Positions 16,896 through 25,385 of a stretch of DNA of 30,420 nt are shown piece after piece. The notes beneath the pieces are model-generated. The model made no database searches. It was not told the DNA's origin and saw nothing but the letters and a program-made list of their open reading frames with translations. A program made the translations under genes and the position numbers. Position 1 is the first letter of the stretch; each line of letters opens with the position of its first letter. This DNA is from an uncultured Eubacteriales bacterium (GTDB lineage: Bacteria > Bacillota > Clostridia > Oscillospirales > Acutalibacteraceae): assembly GCA_934444695.1 (NCBI GenBank), contig CAKSDF010000004.1, forward strand, positions 1 through 30,420, given 5' to 3'.

Positions 16896-17996
16896 ATGCC
16901 TTACGATGATAACGACAAAAACTTCAGAAAACAGCGATCGGACGAAGCCTGGCAGGAATATTTTAACGAGGGAAAAAGCGGCAAAAACCGCTCGGGAAAC
17001 TCCCATCGCACATATATCGAGCCGAGAAACGTTCCTTCCAAAAATAAAAAGAAAAAAAGCGGCAAAAAAGCGGTGGTCAAAAGCCTCGGACGCAACGCCC
17101 GCCCCATAATAATCGGACTTATAGCGCTGCTGCTTGCGGCTGTGCTTGTGGTGGCTGCCGTGCAGTCGTCGGGCAACAAAAAAGGTAAAACCGATGGTGA
17201 TCAGCAGGTTTCTTCGTCTGTTCCCGATGAAAAGGACGACCTTATCAGCCGTCTTGAGCAGGACAATGCCGAGAAGGACAAAAAGATCGGCGAATACGAA
17301 TCGAGAATATCCGAGCTTGAGGCTCAGCTTGCTGCCAAGAAAAACGGCATAAAAAACGGCAGCGATACAAAAATGTGCTATCTGACCTTTGACGACGGCC
17401 CTTCAAACAACACCGAAAAAATTCTTGATATTCTTAAAGAAAACGATGTTAAGGCTACTTTTTTCGTCATAGGACGTTCAAACAGGCTTGATTTGTGCAA
17501 GAGGGAAAAAGAGGAGGGTCACACTGTGGCTCTTCATTCTTATAGCCACGAATACGACGACGTATACAGATCTATTGACGCCTATTTTGCCGACCTTCAG
17601 AAGATAAGCGACGCGGTGGAAAACATCATCGGCGAAAAATGCAGCATTATCCGCTTTCCCGGCGGTTCCTCAAACACGGTCAGCAAAAGCTACTGCAGCG
17701 GAATTATGACCGAGCTTACGAAACAGGTGGAGGAAAAGGGTTATTCCTATGTCGACTGGAATTCCGATTCGGGCGACGCCACCGGAAACAACGTCCCGGT
17801 GGACAAGATAATGACCAACATAAGAAACGGTGGAACGGCTGCGCCGACCATGGTTGTGCTTATGCATGACACCGATGCGAAAAGAACCACCGCCGAGGCA
17901 CTTCCTCAGATCATTCAGTTTTACAGAGATGCGGGATACGGCTTTGCCGCCATCACCAAGGACACTCCCGCCGTGCATCACAGCGTAAATAACTGA
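16896..17996 (+). CDS. Membrane-anchored polysaccharide deacetylase (NodB domain)
   Basis: 366-aa predicted cell-surface deacetylase, likely acting on N-acetyl groups of peptidoglycan or another surface polysaccharide. The start is placed at ATG 16896 because GGGAG lies 8 bases upstream; an in-frame ATG at 16881 contains that site and lacks its own. A basic cytoplasmic N-terminus leads to one membrane segment at about 70-92 (PIIIGLIALLLAAVLVV), then a short coiled coil (about 112-145, heptads around LEQDNAEKDKKIGEYESRI) and the NodB domain (about 155-350). Its motifs are intact: TFDDGPS with Asp166/Asp167, HSYSH with His214/His218, RFPGGSS, DWNSDSGD and VLMHD. The substrate cannot be told from sequence; PgdA-like peptidoglycan GlcNAc deacetylase is the nearest known type. 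Confidence 0.93.
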   Translation: MPYDDNDKNFRKQRSDEAWQEYFNEGKSGKNRSGNSHRTYIEPRNVPSKNKKKKSGKKAVVKSLGRNARPIIIGLIALLLAAVLVVAAVQSSGNKKGKTDGDQQVSSSVPDEKDDLISRLEQDNAEKDKKIGEYESRISELEAQLAAKKNGIKNGSDTKMCYLTFDDGPSNNTEKILDILKENDVKATFFVIGRSNRLDLCKREKEEGHTVALHSYSHEYDDVYRSIDAYFADLQKISDAVENIIGEKCSIIRFPGGSSNTVSKSYCSGIMTELTKQVEEKGYSYVDWNSDSGDATGNNVPVDKIMTNIRNGGTAAPTMVVLMHDTDAKRTTAEALPQIIQFYRDAGYGFAAITKDTPAVHHSVNN

Positions 17997-18003
17997 GGTG
18001 TTT

Positions 18004-18876
18004 ATGGACGAGAAAATAATTGAAAAAATAATAGAAAACGAGATATATGCCCCCGTTAATTTTGCGAACTGTGAAAAAACCGACTGGGGCATTTTGTTTT
18101 TTGATGAGCAAAATCCCGCCTGTATCAGTGCAAACCACGCCGTCATAACCGATCCGGGCGCGGATTTTTTTAAGGCGGCCGTGCAGGCAAGGAACTTTTA
18201 CCTTTCAAGAGACCTTTTGCCGAGAATAGAGACCCCTTTTTGCGGGATGCCGGACGAGGATCAGATAAAGGCTCTTGAAGGGGCGGGATTCTTCCGTGAA
18301 TGCAGGCATAAGGCCAAACAAAGCGAGGCCGAAAGAAATGCGGACGGTGCTTTTAAAAGCATTCTTAAAAAGGCGCCGGGCGACGAATTTTCGGATCATC
18401 CGGGCCGCTTTGAAAACCGCGTTGTTTGTATGATAAAGACAAAACCGGCCGTGCAAAAAAAGCAAGGGCCTCTTTCCGTTTTTGAAGAAGATTACTTTGG
18501 CAGCGAGCTTTGCAAAACCCTTTTCGGCACCGACAGCGAGTATATTCAAAGAACGGTAAACAGGCTTTGTCTGTCGCAAAAAGCACATTTTTTTGTCGGA
18601 CGTCTTTTCGGCGACGGGGTAAGCATATGCACCGTCGAAGAAGGGAAAGAACTTTGCCGACTTACCAATGTCTTTACCGGTATGGGATTCAGGCATTGCG
18701 GATTTGCCGAAAAAACCGTTGGCTTTGCCGCTTTTGAACACGAGAAAAATTGCAGCAAACCGTTATATCTTTTGACCGAAAACCCATGTCTCACAATGTT
18801 CTATCAAAGGGCGGGATTTGAAACCGCCGCGTTGCTTGATAAGCCTTTTTCGGCCGTCTGGAGGGAACAAAAATGA
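18004..18876 (+). CDS. GNAT-like N-acetyltransferase domain protein (unassigned)
   Basis: 290-aa cytosolic protein. ATG 18004 is chosen because AGG of the GAGGTG box sits 5-6 bases before it; an upstream GTG at 17998 overlaps that box. The N-terminal half is not recognisable. The C-terminal third looks like a GNAT fold: a strand FVGRLFGDGVSICTVEE, then LTNVFTGMGFRHCGFAEKTV where the acetyl-CoA loop is expected, and LYLLTENPCLTMFYQRAGFE, the usual last strand and helix. The acetyl-CoA loop is not a clean R/QxxGxG/A, so activity is uncertain. It begins 7 bases after the deacetylase stop and its stop overlaps the next ATG (ATGA), so it sits in one operon with the deacetylase and the glycosylase. 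Substrate unknown. Confidence 0.6.
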   Translation: MDEKIIEKIIENEIYAPVNFANCEKTDWGILFFDEQNPACISANHAVITDPGADFFKAAVQARNFYLSRDLLPRIETPFCGMPDEDQIKALEGAGFFRECRHKAKQSEAERNADGAFKSILKKAPGDEFSDHPGRFENRVVCMIKTKPAVQKKQGPLSVFEEDYFGSELCKTLFGTDSEYIQRTVNRLCLSQKAHFFVGRLFGDGVSICTVEEGKELCRLTNVFTGMGFRHCGFAEKTVGFAAFEHEKNCSKPLYLLTENPCLTMFYQRAGFETAALLDKPFSAVWREQK

Positions 18877-19694
18877 CCGTTATGGAAAAGCAAGAGACCT
18901 TTAAAATTGAAAAACCCGAGTTTTTCTCTCTCGACCGCACACTTGACTGCGGCCAGTGCTTTCGTTTTGAAAGAAAAGACGGAATGTGGCAGGGGGTTGC
19001 TTTGGGCAAGGTGCTTAAAATAAGGGAGACCGAAACCGAGCTTGAGCTTAACATAACAAAAGAAGAATTTGAAAATGTGTTTTTCCATTATTTCGATTTT
19101 GAACGGGATTATAAAAAAATCGACGAAATTTTAACCGAGGACGAGCGGTTTAAGAAGGCCTCAAAATATGCCGCGGGAATACATATTCTCAATCAGCAGC
19201 CCTTTGAGACGCTTTGCTCCTTTATCATCTCCCAAAACAACAACATTCCCCGCATAAAGGGCATTATCAGAAGATTTTGCGAAACGGCGGGAAAACCTCT
19301 TTCCGATGGGGAATATTCCTTTCCCGATGCAGATGTTGTGGCACAGATGACGGCCGAGGATTTTGCTCCGTTAAGGGCGGGATTCAGGGTCAAATATCTT
19401 ATGGATGCCGCCGACAAGGTGGCGCGGGGAGAGGTCTCTCTCGATATTTCGGCCGATATGCCTCTTGAGGAAGCAGAAGCCGAGCTTTGCAAAATCAAAG
19501 GGGTGGGTAAAAAGGTGGCCGACTGCGTGCTGCTGTTTTCCCTCGGGCGGATGGATGCCTTTCCAAGCGACGTGTGGATAAAAAGGGTTATGGCCAAGCT
19601 TTTTCCGGGGGGACTTCCCGAAAGGTTTTCGCCATATGCCGGAATTGCTCAGCAGTATTTGTATCATTATTCCCGCGTGTCGGGCGAGTTTTAA
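18873..19694 (+). CDS. OGG1-type 8-oxoguanine DNA glycosylase / AP lyase
   Basis: 273-aa base-excision repair enzyme of the HhH-GPD superfamily. The N-terminal OGG_N-like domain has FSLDRTLDCGQCFRF, typical of OGG1. The helix-hairpin-helix reads LCKIKGVGKKVADCVLLFSL, with catalytic Lys214 (second Lys, just before VADC) and catalytic Asp233 in AFPSDVW, matching Lys249 and Asp268 of human OGG1. The region FIISQNNNIPRIKGII is also conserved in the family. It would remove 8-oxoguanine opposite cytosine. GGAGG is 8 bases before the ATG, which overlaps the previous stop by 4 bases. Length is a little shorter than human OGG1, and normal for bacterial relatives. Confidence 0.93.
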   Translation: MTVMEKQETFKIEKPEFFSLDRTLDCGQCFRFERKDGMWQGVALGKVLKIRETETELELNITKEEFENVFFHYFDFERDYKKIDEILTEDERFKKASKYAAGIHILNQQPFETLCSFIISQNNNIPRIKGIIRRFCETAGKPLSDGEYSFPDADVVAQMTAEDFAPLRAGFRVKYLMDAADKVARGEVSLDISADMPLEEAEAELCKIKGVGKKVADCVLLFSLGRMDAFPSDVWIKRVMAKLFPGGLPERFSPYAGIAQQYLYHYSRVSGEF

Positions 19695-19761
19695 AAAACC
19701 AAAACCTATCAAAAAACAGATTCAAACCGATGTTATAGGTGTTCTTTGAAAGAGGTGCTTT

Positions 19762-22700
19762 ATGAAAAGGTTGATTTCCCTTGCTCTATCTCTTGCTTTG
19801 GCGGTTGGAACAGGCTGCTTTCGCCCTGAGCTTTCGGCGCTTGCAGTGACGGCCGAAAAGGTAAGCTATACCCGTGCCGACGAAATTGCGTCTGCCGAGA
19901 GCGGCGCACAGGAACAAAAGGAAAAAACGGTCAATCTGACGGTTGAGCAGGGTGTCGATTTTTCGGCAGCCCTTTCGGAAATAAAAAACACCGGCGTCAA
20001 GGTGGTTTCGGTAAATTCCTCGCTTTTTTCGGTGACCGTTAAGGGAAAGGCAAAAGAGCTTGTTAAGGCCGAGAATCTCAGCTTTGTCAAAAGCTTTTAT
20101 GTGCCGGGAACGGTGCAAAAACCCCGCCCTGTGACCGAAAAATCAGACGTCCCTCAAAGCCCCGAAATCGACGAAATCTCCGATGACGGCGCAGGAACGG
20201 TCATTGCCGTTATCGACAGCGGATTTAACCTTGACCACGAAACCATGACCCTCGACGAGGGAATGGCCGTTTCCATAACCGAGGCCGATGCAAAAAGCGC
20301 CATCGAAAGGCTTGGATATGGGGCGTATTACAATCAAAAGATTCCCTTTTATTTTAACTATGCCGATGCAAATTATCAAATGAAGGAGATCGATAACGAC
20401 TCCCATGGTATGAAGGTTGCATCTCTCGCGGCGGGCAACAGCGATACCCTTCGCTCTTATGCAAAAAATGCTCAGCTGCTTTTGATGAGGGTCTTTTCGG
20501 ATGAAAGCGACGGAGCAACCGATTTTGTAATTTCAAAGGCCGTTGCCGATGCGGTGGATCTCGGGGCGGACGTTATAAATTTAAGCCTCGGGGGATACGG
20601 CGGAATTTCCGATAATCAGAACAGCTATGCCGCGGCCGTTGATTATGCAGAAAGAAACGGCGTTTTGGTGGTGGCGGCAGCCGGAAACGAGGGTAATGTC
20701 AACAGCAAGATAGACACCGGAAACGACAGCGGTGTTATGTCCACTCCCGGCGATCTGAAAAAGGTACTTTCGGTGGGAGCGGTTTCAAGCAACGGAAAAA
20801 CGGCTTCCTTTTCGTCATTTGGTCCCGACAGCGATCTTTCCTTCGGAAATAAGCTTGTGGCCGACGGGGTGTCGGTAATGGGTGCCGATAACGAGGGATA
20901 TTCCGAAGGATCGGGCACGTCCTTTTCTTCACCCATAACCGCCTCGGCTGCCGCTTTGGCTATGAAAAAAGCAAAAAGTCTGACGAAGGACGGTGCGCAG
21001 GCGGTAAGCCTTGCCGCGGTTCTTCTCGAAAACGGGGCCGATCCTATAGACGATTTCAACTTTAAACAGGCGGCGGGAAAAATCAATGTGCAGCAGACCC
21101 TTGAAAATAATGTTGCGGCATTTTCGCAAAGCGGAACCGGGCTTATAGAGCTTGGACAGATTTCAAAAAAAGATACCGTTAATGTTGCGGTGACGCTTAA
21201 AAATTATTCAAACAGCGATGTGACCCTTTCGGTCTTTGCCAAAAACGAATACGCCGAAACATCATCCGACCGTATGCAATACGAGAATACCGGCCTTGAT
21301 ATTAAACAAAAAAGCGTTGTCGTACCCGCAGGCGGAAGGGTCGAATTCTCGGCCGAGCTTAAGATTGGAGAAAATGTGCCCGAGGATGTGTATATTTCAG
21401 GTTTCCTCTGTTTTGAGGGAGACGGAAATGCCATTTCCTGCCCCTATCTCGGATATTACGGACAGTGGGACAAGGATCCGGTCATCAGCACGAGAGACGA
21501 TGAAACCGGTCTTTCGCTATATTCCTTTGACGGCAGCGGGTATGTTGAAAATTCCGTCATTTCGGCCAACGGCGACGGGGTAAACGATTTCCTTTTCCCG
21601 TTCTTTTTCCAGCTCCGTTCGGCCGAATATGTCAAGGTGGACATTTATTCCGAGAATATGGAGTTTATATCAAACGCTGCCTACTGCGCCCTTGCGGCAA
21701 GGGATCAGTACAGCGAGCTTTATGATGTTAAGGATTCCGACCCGGTGACCGAAAAGGCTGCCCTTTATTCAAATGGCCTCGGATTTACCTCAATGGGATT
21801 CGACGGGCAGACGGGCGAGCTTTTTGACCTTGCAAACGGAAAATATTTTGCCGTTATCGAAGCAAAGCTTTGTTTTGAAGGCGCGCGGACCGAGCGGTAT
21901 TCGCTGCCATTCATTGTGACCGATGATAATTCCGATAATGAGGATAATTACGATAACGGCGGCGGTTCCGATAACGATGGTGTTTCCGATGTACCCGATG
22001 ATTTTTATGACAATGACGATTCCGGCGATTCTTCGGACAATGCTTTTGAAGGTGTGGATTTTTCCGAGGACGACATTGCTCTTTATGATGTGTACGGAGC
22101 GTGGAAAACCTTCGGCGCAGAAAATGGCCAAGAGGACGATGAAGAAGCCGGCAAAGAAAACGGCGAAGAAAACGGCCGGGACGATGGCGAAAAAGACGAC
22201 GGGGAAGCCTTTGAACAGGTTGAAAAAAGATTGTACGGCAAGGTGAATGCCGATGCCGACAGCCTTTTTTACCGCTTTGCCGACGGAAGCTATTTGTCGG
22301 AGGTTTATAGGGCCGATCTTGACAGTCAGAAAAGGTTTATTATAGATTTCACCCTTTCAAAAGGCCGGTATAAAAGGATTATACTGACGGCCGAAAAGGA
22401 CGGTGAGGAGACGGTGCAGCGGTCGGTTATGGCCATTTACGATCCCGATCTTCCGAAGGTCGAAACCGATCTTAAATACAGTGCCCTTCCAAGCTGGCTA
22501 AATGAGCGCCTTGACGGGCAGCTTGACGGTCTTTGCCGCCTTTCCGATTATACCGAAAAGTTCAGGATTTCGGTAAACGACGGGGATTATTATCCCATAA
22601 ATCTTGCGGTGAACGGGACATTTGTGCAGGTGGGACTGGGAACAAATGCATTTGACAGATATTTTTATTGCACAAAGGGGCAAAAAGGTGATATAATATC

Positions 22701-22962
22701 GGTAACCTGTGTTGATGCGGCCTATAATGTTGCCCAAAAGAATTACATTGCCGTCGACGGTGAGCCCCGTCTCGGGGACGCCGATCTTGACGGAAGTGTT
22801 ACGGTAAGCGATGCATTAAAGGCACTTCAGCAGGCGGTCGGACTTATAAATCTCGGGCGGCTGTCGTTTGCCCTTTCGGATGTTGATCGGGATGTCGGGG
22901 AAATTACGGTAAGCGACGCTCTTGTGATTCTTCAGGCAAGTGTCGGACTGCGCGAGCTTTAA
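19762..22962 (+). CDS. Secreted S8 serine protease, lactocepin/C5a-peptidase-like, with C-terminal dockerin
   Basis: 1066-aa extracellular subtilase. Residues 1-31 form a signal peptide. About 55-125 is a prodomain-like region. The peptidase domain (about 140-440) has Asp152 in AVIDSGFNLDHE, His215 in DNDSHGMKVAS, oxyanion Asn309 in AAAGNEGN and Ser387 in GSGTSFSSPITAS. Beta-sandwich domains follow; VISANGDGVNDFLFPF resembles the NGDG segment of cell-envelope proteases such as lactocepin and C5a peptidase. Residues about 720-820 are a very acidic low-complexity stretch (Asp/Asn/Glu/Gly repeats). The C-terminus (about 1006-1065) is a two-repeat dockerin, GDADLDGSVTVSDALKALQ then SDVDRDVGEITVSDALVILQ, implying attachment to a cohesin partner. 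It shares the dockerin arrangement with the protease at 314-4711 but little else outside the catalytic motifs. GAGGTG precedes the ATG. No strong promoter was found in the 67-base gap upstream. Confidence 0.93.
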   Translation: MKRLISLALSLALAVGTGCFRPELSALAVTAEKVSYTRADEIASAESGAQEQKEKTVNLTVEQGVDFSAALSEIKNTGVKVVSVNSSLFSVTVKGKAKELVKAENLSFVKSFYVPGTVQKPRPVTEKSDVPQSPEIDEISDDGAGTVIAVIDSGFNLDHETMTLDEGMAVSITEADAKSAIERLGYGAYYNQKIPFYFNYADANYQMKEIDNDSHGMKVASLAAGNSDTLRSYAKNAQLLLMRVFSDESDGATDFVISKAVADAVDLGADVINLSLGGYGGISDNQNSYAAAVDYAERNGVLVVAAAGNEGNVNSKIDTGNDSGVMSTPGDLKKVLSVGAVSSNGKTASFSSFGPDSDLSFGNKLVADGVSVMGADNEGYSEGSGTSFSSPITASAAALAMKKAKSLTKDGAQAVSLAAVLLENGADPIDDFNFKQAAGKINVQQTLENNVAAFSQSGTGLIELGQISKKDTVNVAVTLKNYSNSDVTLSVFAKNEYAETSSDRMQYENTGLDIKQKSVVVPAGGRVEFSAELKIGENVPEDVYISGFLCFEGDGNAISCPYLGYYGQWDKDPVISTRDDETGLSLYSFDGSGYVENSVISANGDGVNDFLFPFFFQLRSAEYVKVDIYSENMEFISNAAYCALAARDQYSELYDVKDSDPVTEKAALYSNGLGFTSMGFDGQTGELFDLANGKYFAVIEAKLCFEGARTERYSLPFIVTDDNSDNEDNYDNGGGSDNDGVSDVPDDFYDNDDSGDSSDNAFEGVDFSEDDIALYDVYGAWKTFGAENGQEDDEEAGKENGEENGRDDGEKDDGEAFEQVEKRLYGKVNADADSLFYRFADGSYLSEVYRADLDSQKRFIIDFTLSKGRYKRIILTAEKDGEETVQRSVMAIYDPDLPKVETDLKYSALPSWLNERLDGQLDGLCRLSDYTEKFRISVNDGDYYPINLAVNGTFVQVGLGTNAFDRYFYCTKGQKGDIISVTCVDAAYNVAQKNYIAVDGEPRLGDADLDGSVTVSDALKALQQAVGLINLGRLSFALSDVDRDVGEITVSDALVILQASVGLREL

Positions 22963-22977
22963 AAGACCGATTGGTGC

Positions 22978-23092
22978 CTAACATATTGCACCTGCTATCT
23001 TACATCATATGCCTTACATCCATACACCTTACATCCTTGCGCCTTACATTTTTACACCTCACACCTGTCCGATTTATACCTGTCCGACACAC
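22978..23092. repeat. Degenerate tandem array with 15-bp period after the second protease
   Basis: Units near CTTACATCCATACAC start at 22978 (14 bases), 22999 (14), 23013, 23028 and 23043 (15 each), with a 7-base break after the first. The same 15-base period continues in ACCTGTCCGA at 23063 and 23078. Period and composition recall the array at 13203-13324. No gene is supported here. Confidence 0.8.
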
Positions 23093-23116
23093 TTGACAAT
23101 GACACGCATATATGAG

Positions 23117-23165
23117 CCCGATTTTGCGGGTATCAACTTGCGAACCCGATTTTGCGGATATCAAC
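23117..23165. repeat. Direct repeat, two copies 28 bp apart
   Basis: The 21-base element beginning CCCGATTTTGCGG and ending TATCAAC occurs at 23117-23137 and 23145-23165, with one difference (G or A at its position 14). Confidence 0.85.
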
Positions 23166-23178
23166 CGCGTTTCTTTGT

Positions 23179-23310
23179 CGGGCGCAGCGAATATGTTTTA
23201 ACCCGCATTGCGGTTAAAAAGGCCTGTGAGCCGACGGCAGCCGCTCATTTAGACGGATGACTGCAGCGGCCCCGGGCGAAAATGATTTGCGCTGTATCCT
23301 TTTTCGGAAC
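23179..23310 (+). promoter_or_regulatory. Possible structured leader of the ECF transporter gene
   Basis: A hairpin TTTTAACC/GGTTAAAA with an 8-base loop lies at 23195-23218. A second stem pairs GCCGCT at 23240-23245 with AGCGGC at 23265-23270. An outer, imperfect pairing of CAGCGAA near 23185 with TTTGCGCTG near 23285-23294 could close the domain. ECF S-component genes in Firmicutes often follow vitamin riboswitches, but this does not match the TPP, THF, cobalamin or preQ1 signatures that I know. The remaining bases to the start codon hold the AGGAGG site. Confidence 0.3.
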
Positions 23311-23330
23311 AGCAGCAGGAGGTTATTTTT

Positions 23331-23921
23331 ATGAAAAAAGTAAACACAAAAACCCTTGCCGGTCTCGGTCTTATGACGGCCGTGGTCATCGTGCTCCAGC
23401 TTTTAGGCGGAGCAATACGGTTCGGCACATTTTCCGTTTCCCTTGTGCTTTTGCCCATTGTGGTGGGCGCGGCGCTTTACGGAGCAGGCGCGGGAGCCTT
23501 CCTCGGACTGGTTTTCGGCGCGGCGGTGCTCATTTCGGGAGATGCAGCCGTCTTTTGGGCAATAAACCCGGTTGGTGCGGTGGTCATTTGCCTGTTGAAA
23601 GGAACCCTTGCGGGACTGTGCGCAGGGCTGCTTTACAAGGCTTTTGAAAAGAAAAGTGCTGCGCTTGGTACGGTTCTTGCGGCGGTGGCCGCTCCGGTGG
23701 TCAATACCGGGGTGTTTTTGCTGGGCTGCAGCGTGTTCTTTATGGATACCATAAAGGAATGGGCGGTTTCGGCAGGATCGGCAAACGTGGTTGCATATAT
23801 GTTCGTAGGCTTTGTGGGACTTAATTTCCTTTTTGAGCTTGCGGTTAATGTTTTGCTTTGCCCGGCTATCGTCAGGGTAATCAGGGTTATCAGCACTATC
23901 ATAAAGGGTAAAAAAGCATAA
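23331..23921 (+). CDS. ECF transporter S component
   Basis: 196-aa integral membrane protein, the substrate-binding subunit of an energy-coupling-factor importer. It has about six hydrophobic segments, beginning with LGLMTAVVIVLQLLGG, and the family pattern of a short N-terminal stretch, a Gly/Ala-rich middle (GAALYGAGAGAFLGLVFGAAV) and a charged C-terminus. The substrate cannot be read from the sequence; vitamins or metal ions are usual. The energising EcfA/EcfT subunits are not in the window, so it probably shares a common module encoded elsewhere. An AGCAGCAGGAGG ribosome binding site precedes the ATG. Confidence 0.88.
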   Translation: MKKVNTKTLAGLGLMTAVVIVLQLLGGAIRFGTFSVSLVLLPIVVGAALYGAGAGAFLGLVFGAAVLISGDAAVFWAINPVGAVVICLLKGTLAGLCAGLLYKAFEKKSAALGTVLAAVAAPVVNTGVFLLGCSVFFMDTIKEWAVSAGSANVVAYMFVGFVGLNFLFELAVNVLLCPAIVRVIRVISTIIKGKKA

Positions 23922-23968
23922 GGCGTTTTTGCTTTGAAAGTCTGCTTGTTTTGCCGACCCTGAGATTT

Positions 23969-23993
23969 TTGCGCGGATTTTGCGCGCTTTTTG
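23969..23993 (+). terminator. Short intrinsic terminator after the ECF gene
   Basis: GCGCG (23971-23975) pairs with CGCGC (23983-23987) around a 7-base loop, followed by five T. The stem is short but GC-only. It lies in the 88-base gap before mnmE. Confidence 0.5.
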
Positions 23994-24012
23994 AAAGGAA
24001 AGAAACAAATTG

Positions 24013-25377
24013 ATGACAGATACCATCGCTGCCATATCCACCGCTCCCTCTGCCGGCGGAATAGGAATCGTGCGCATTTCGGGCGAAAAGGCCAGAGATG
24101 TGGCCGATAAAGTGTTCAAATCAAAATCGGGCAAAACGGTTAAACAGACGGCGGGATATCACGCCCTTTTCGGCCGCGTTTTTGATGGGGACGAGCCGGT
24201 GGACGAGGCCATAGCCCTGGTTTTTGCCTCTCCGAAAAGCTATACCGGCGAGGATGTGGTCGAGCTTTCGGCCCATGGCGGAACGGTGGTTTTAAGAAAA
24301 ATACTCAGACTGTGCGTTGAAAAGGGCGCACGTATTGCGCAGCCCGGTGAATTCACCAAAAGAGCATTTTTAAACGGAAAGATGGATCTGACCGAGGCCG
24401 AGGCGGTTATGGACATTATAGGCGCCAAAAGCGAGGACGCGGCCAAGGCGGCGCTTTTTGCCCATGAGGGAGCGCTGTCGAGAGAGCTTTCGGACATAAA
24501 GGAAGAGCTTGTGAGCGCGGCGGCGTGGCTTGGAGCATGGGCCGATTTTCCCGAGGAGGATATTCCCGAGGTGGAAAATGACGAGCTGGAAAAACGGCTT
24601 GAAAAGGCCAAAACGCGCCTTGCTTTTCTCATAAATTCCTTTGACGCGGGACAGATAATCAAAAACGGGGTCGACACCGTCATTGCCGGCCGCACAAACG
24701 CCGGAAAATCCACCCTGATGAACCTGCTTTGCGGAAGGGAAAGCGCCATTGTTACCGACATCGAGGGCACAACCAGAGACATCATAACCGAGTATGTGAA
24801 TTTAGGGGATGTGGTGCTTAAAATTTCCGATACGGCGGGACTTAGAGAGACAAACGACCCGGTGGAGAAATTCGGGATCGATCGGGCAAAGAAAAAAATG
24901 GGGCAGGCGCAGCTTGTCATTGCCGTTTTCGACCGTTCAAAGGAGCTGTCGGAGGATGACAGAGAGCTTGTCGCAGCCTGCAAAAACCGTCCGTCGGTGG
25001 CGGTCATAAATAAAACCGACCTTGAGGCAAGGCTTGACGAGCAGTGCATCAGGGAAGGATTTTCAAATGTGGTCAGCCTTTCGGCCAAGAATCCCGACTC
25101 TCTCGACCTTTTAAAATCGGCCATACAAAGGATATTTAATCTTCAAAGCTTTGACCCGTCGGCGGCCATGCTTTCAAACGAGCGTCAGCTTGAATGCGCC
25201 AAAAGAGCCCTAAAGCGGCTTGAAGAAAGCATCGAGGCCCTTGAATCGGGCATAACCCTTGACGCCGTGTCGGTTTGTATCGACGACTGCATTGCGGCGG
25301 TTATGGAGCTTAGCGGCGAGCGGGTGACCGAGGCTGTGGCCGACAGGGTGTTTCACAATTTCTGCGTGGGAAAATAG
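24013..25377 (+). CDS. mnmE: tRNA uridine-5-carboxymethylaminomethyl modification GTPase MnmE
   Basis: 454-aa cytosolic GTPase that with MnmG modifies wobble U34 of certain tRNAs. The N-terminal folate-binding domain starts TIAAISTAPSAGGIGIVRISG. The G domain shows G1 GRTNAGKST, G3 DTAG and G4 NKTD, inside the helical domain; a G2-like EGTTRD is also present. The C-terminus ends FCVGK, matching the conserved C-(I/L)-G-K with the functional Cys. ATG 24013 fits the family's usual start; a TTG at 24010 adds one residue and is better spaced from AAAGGAA, so either may be used. Eight bases separate it from the next gene. Confidence 0.98.
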   Translation: MTDTIAAISTAPSAGGIGIVRISGEKARDVADKVFKSKSGKTVKQTAGYHALFGRVFDGDEPVDEAIALVFASPKSYTGEDVVELSAHGGTVVLRKILRLCVEKGARIAQPGEFTKRAFLNGKMDLTEAEAVMDIIGAKSEDAAKAALFAHEGALSRELSDIKEELVSAAAWLGAWADFPEEDIPEVENDELEKRLEKAKTRLAFLINSFDAGQIIKNGVDTVIAGRTNAGKSTLMNLLCGRESAIVTDIEGTTRDIITEYVNLGDVVLKISDTAGLRETNDPVEKFGIDRAKKKMGQAQLVIAVFDRSKELSEDDRELVAACKNRPSVAVINKTDLEARLDEQCIREGFSNVVSLSAKNPDSLDLLKSAIQRIFNLQSFDPSAAMLSNERQLECAKRALKRLEESIEALESGITLDAVSVCIDDCIAAVMELSGERVTEAVADRVFHNFCVGK

Positions 25378-25385
25378 GAGAAAAT

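Noticed and set aside
22973..22992. GGTGC/GCACC hairpin after the second protease.
   Set aside because: No run of T follows it, so it is not a convincing terminator.
23093..23098. Perfect TTGACA -35 box before the ECF gene.
   Set aside because: No -10 box lies 16-18 bases downstream, so it is probably chance within the repeat region.
23009..23260. 83-codon frame in the repeat region after the second protease.
   Set aside because: Its sequence is just the tandem repeat translated; there is no ribosome binding site.
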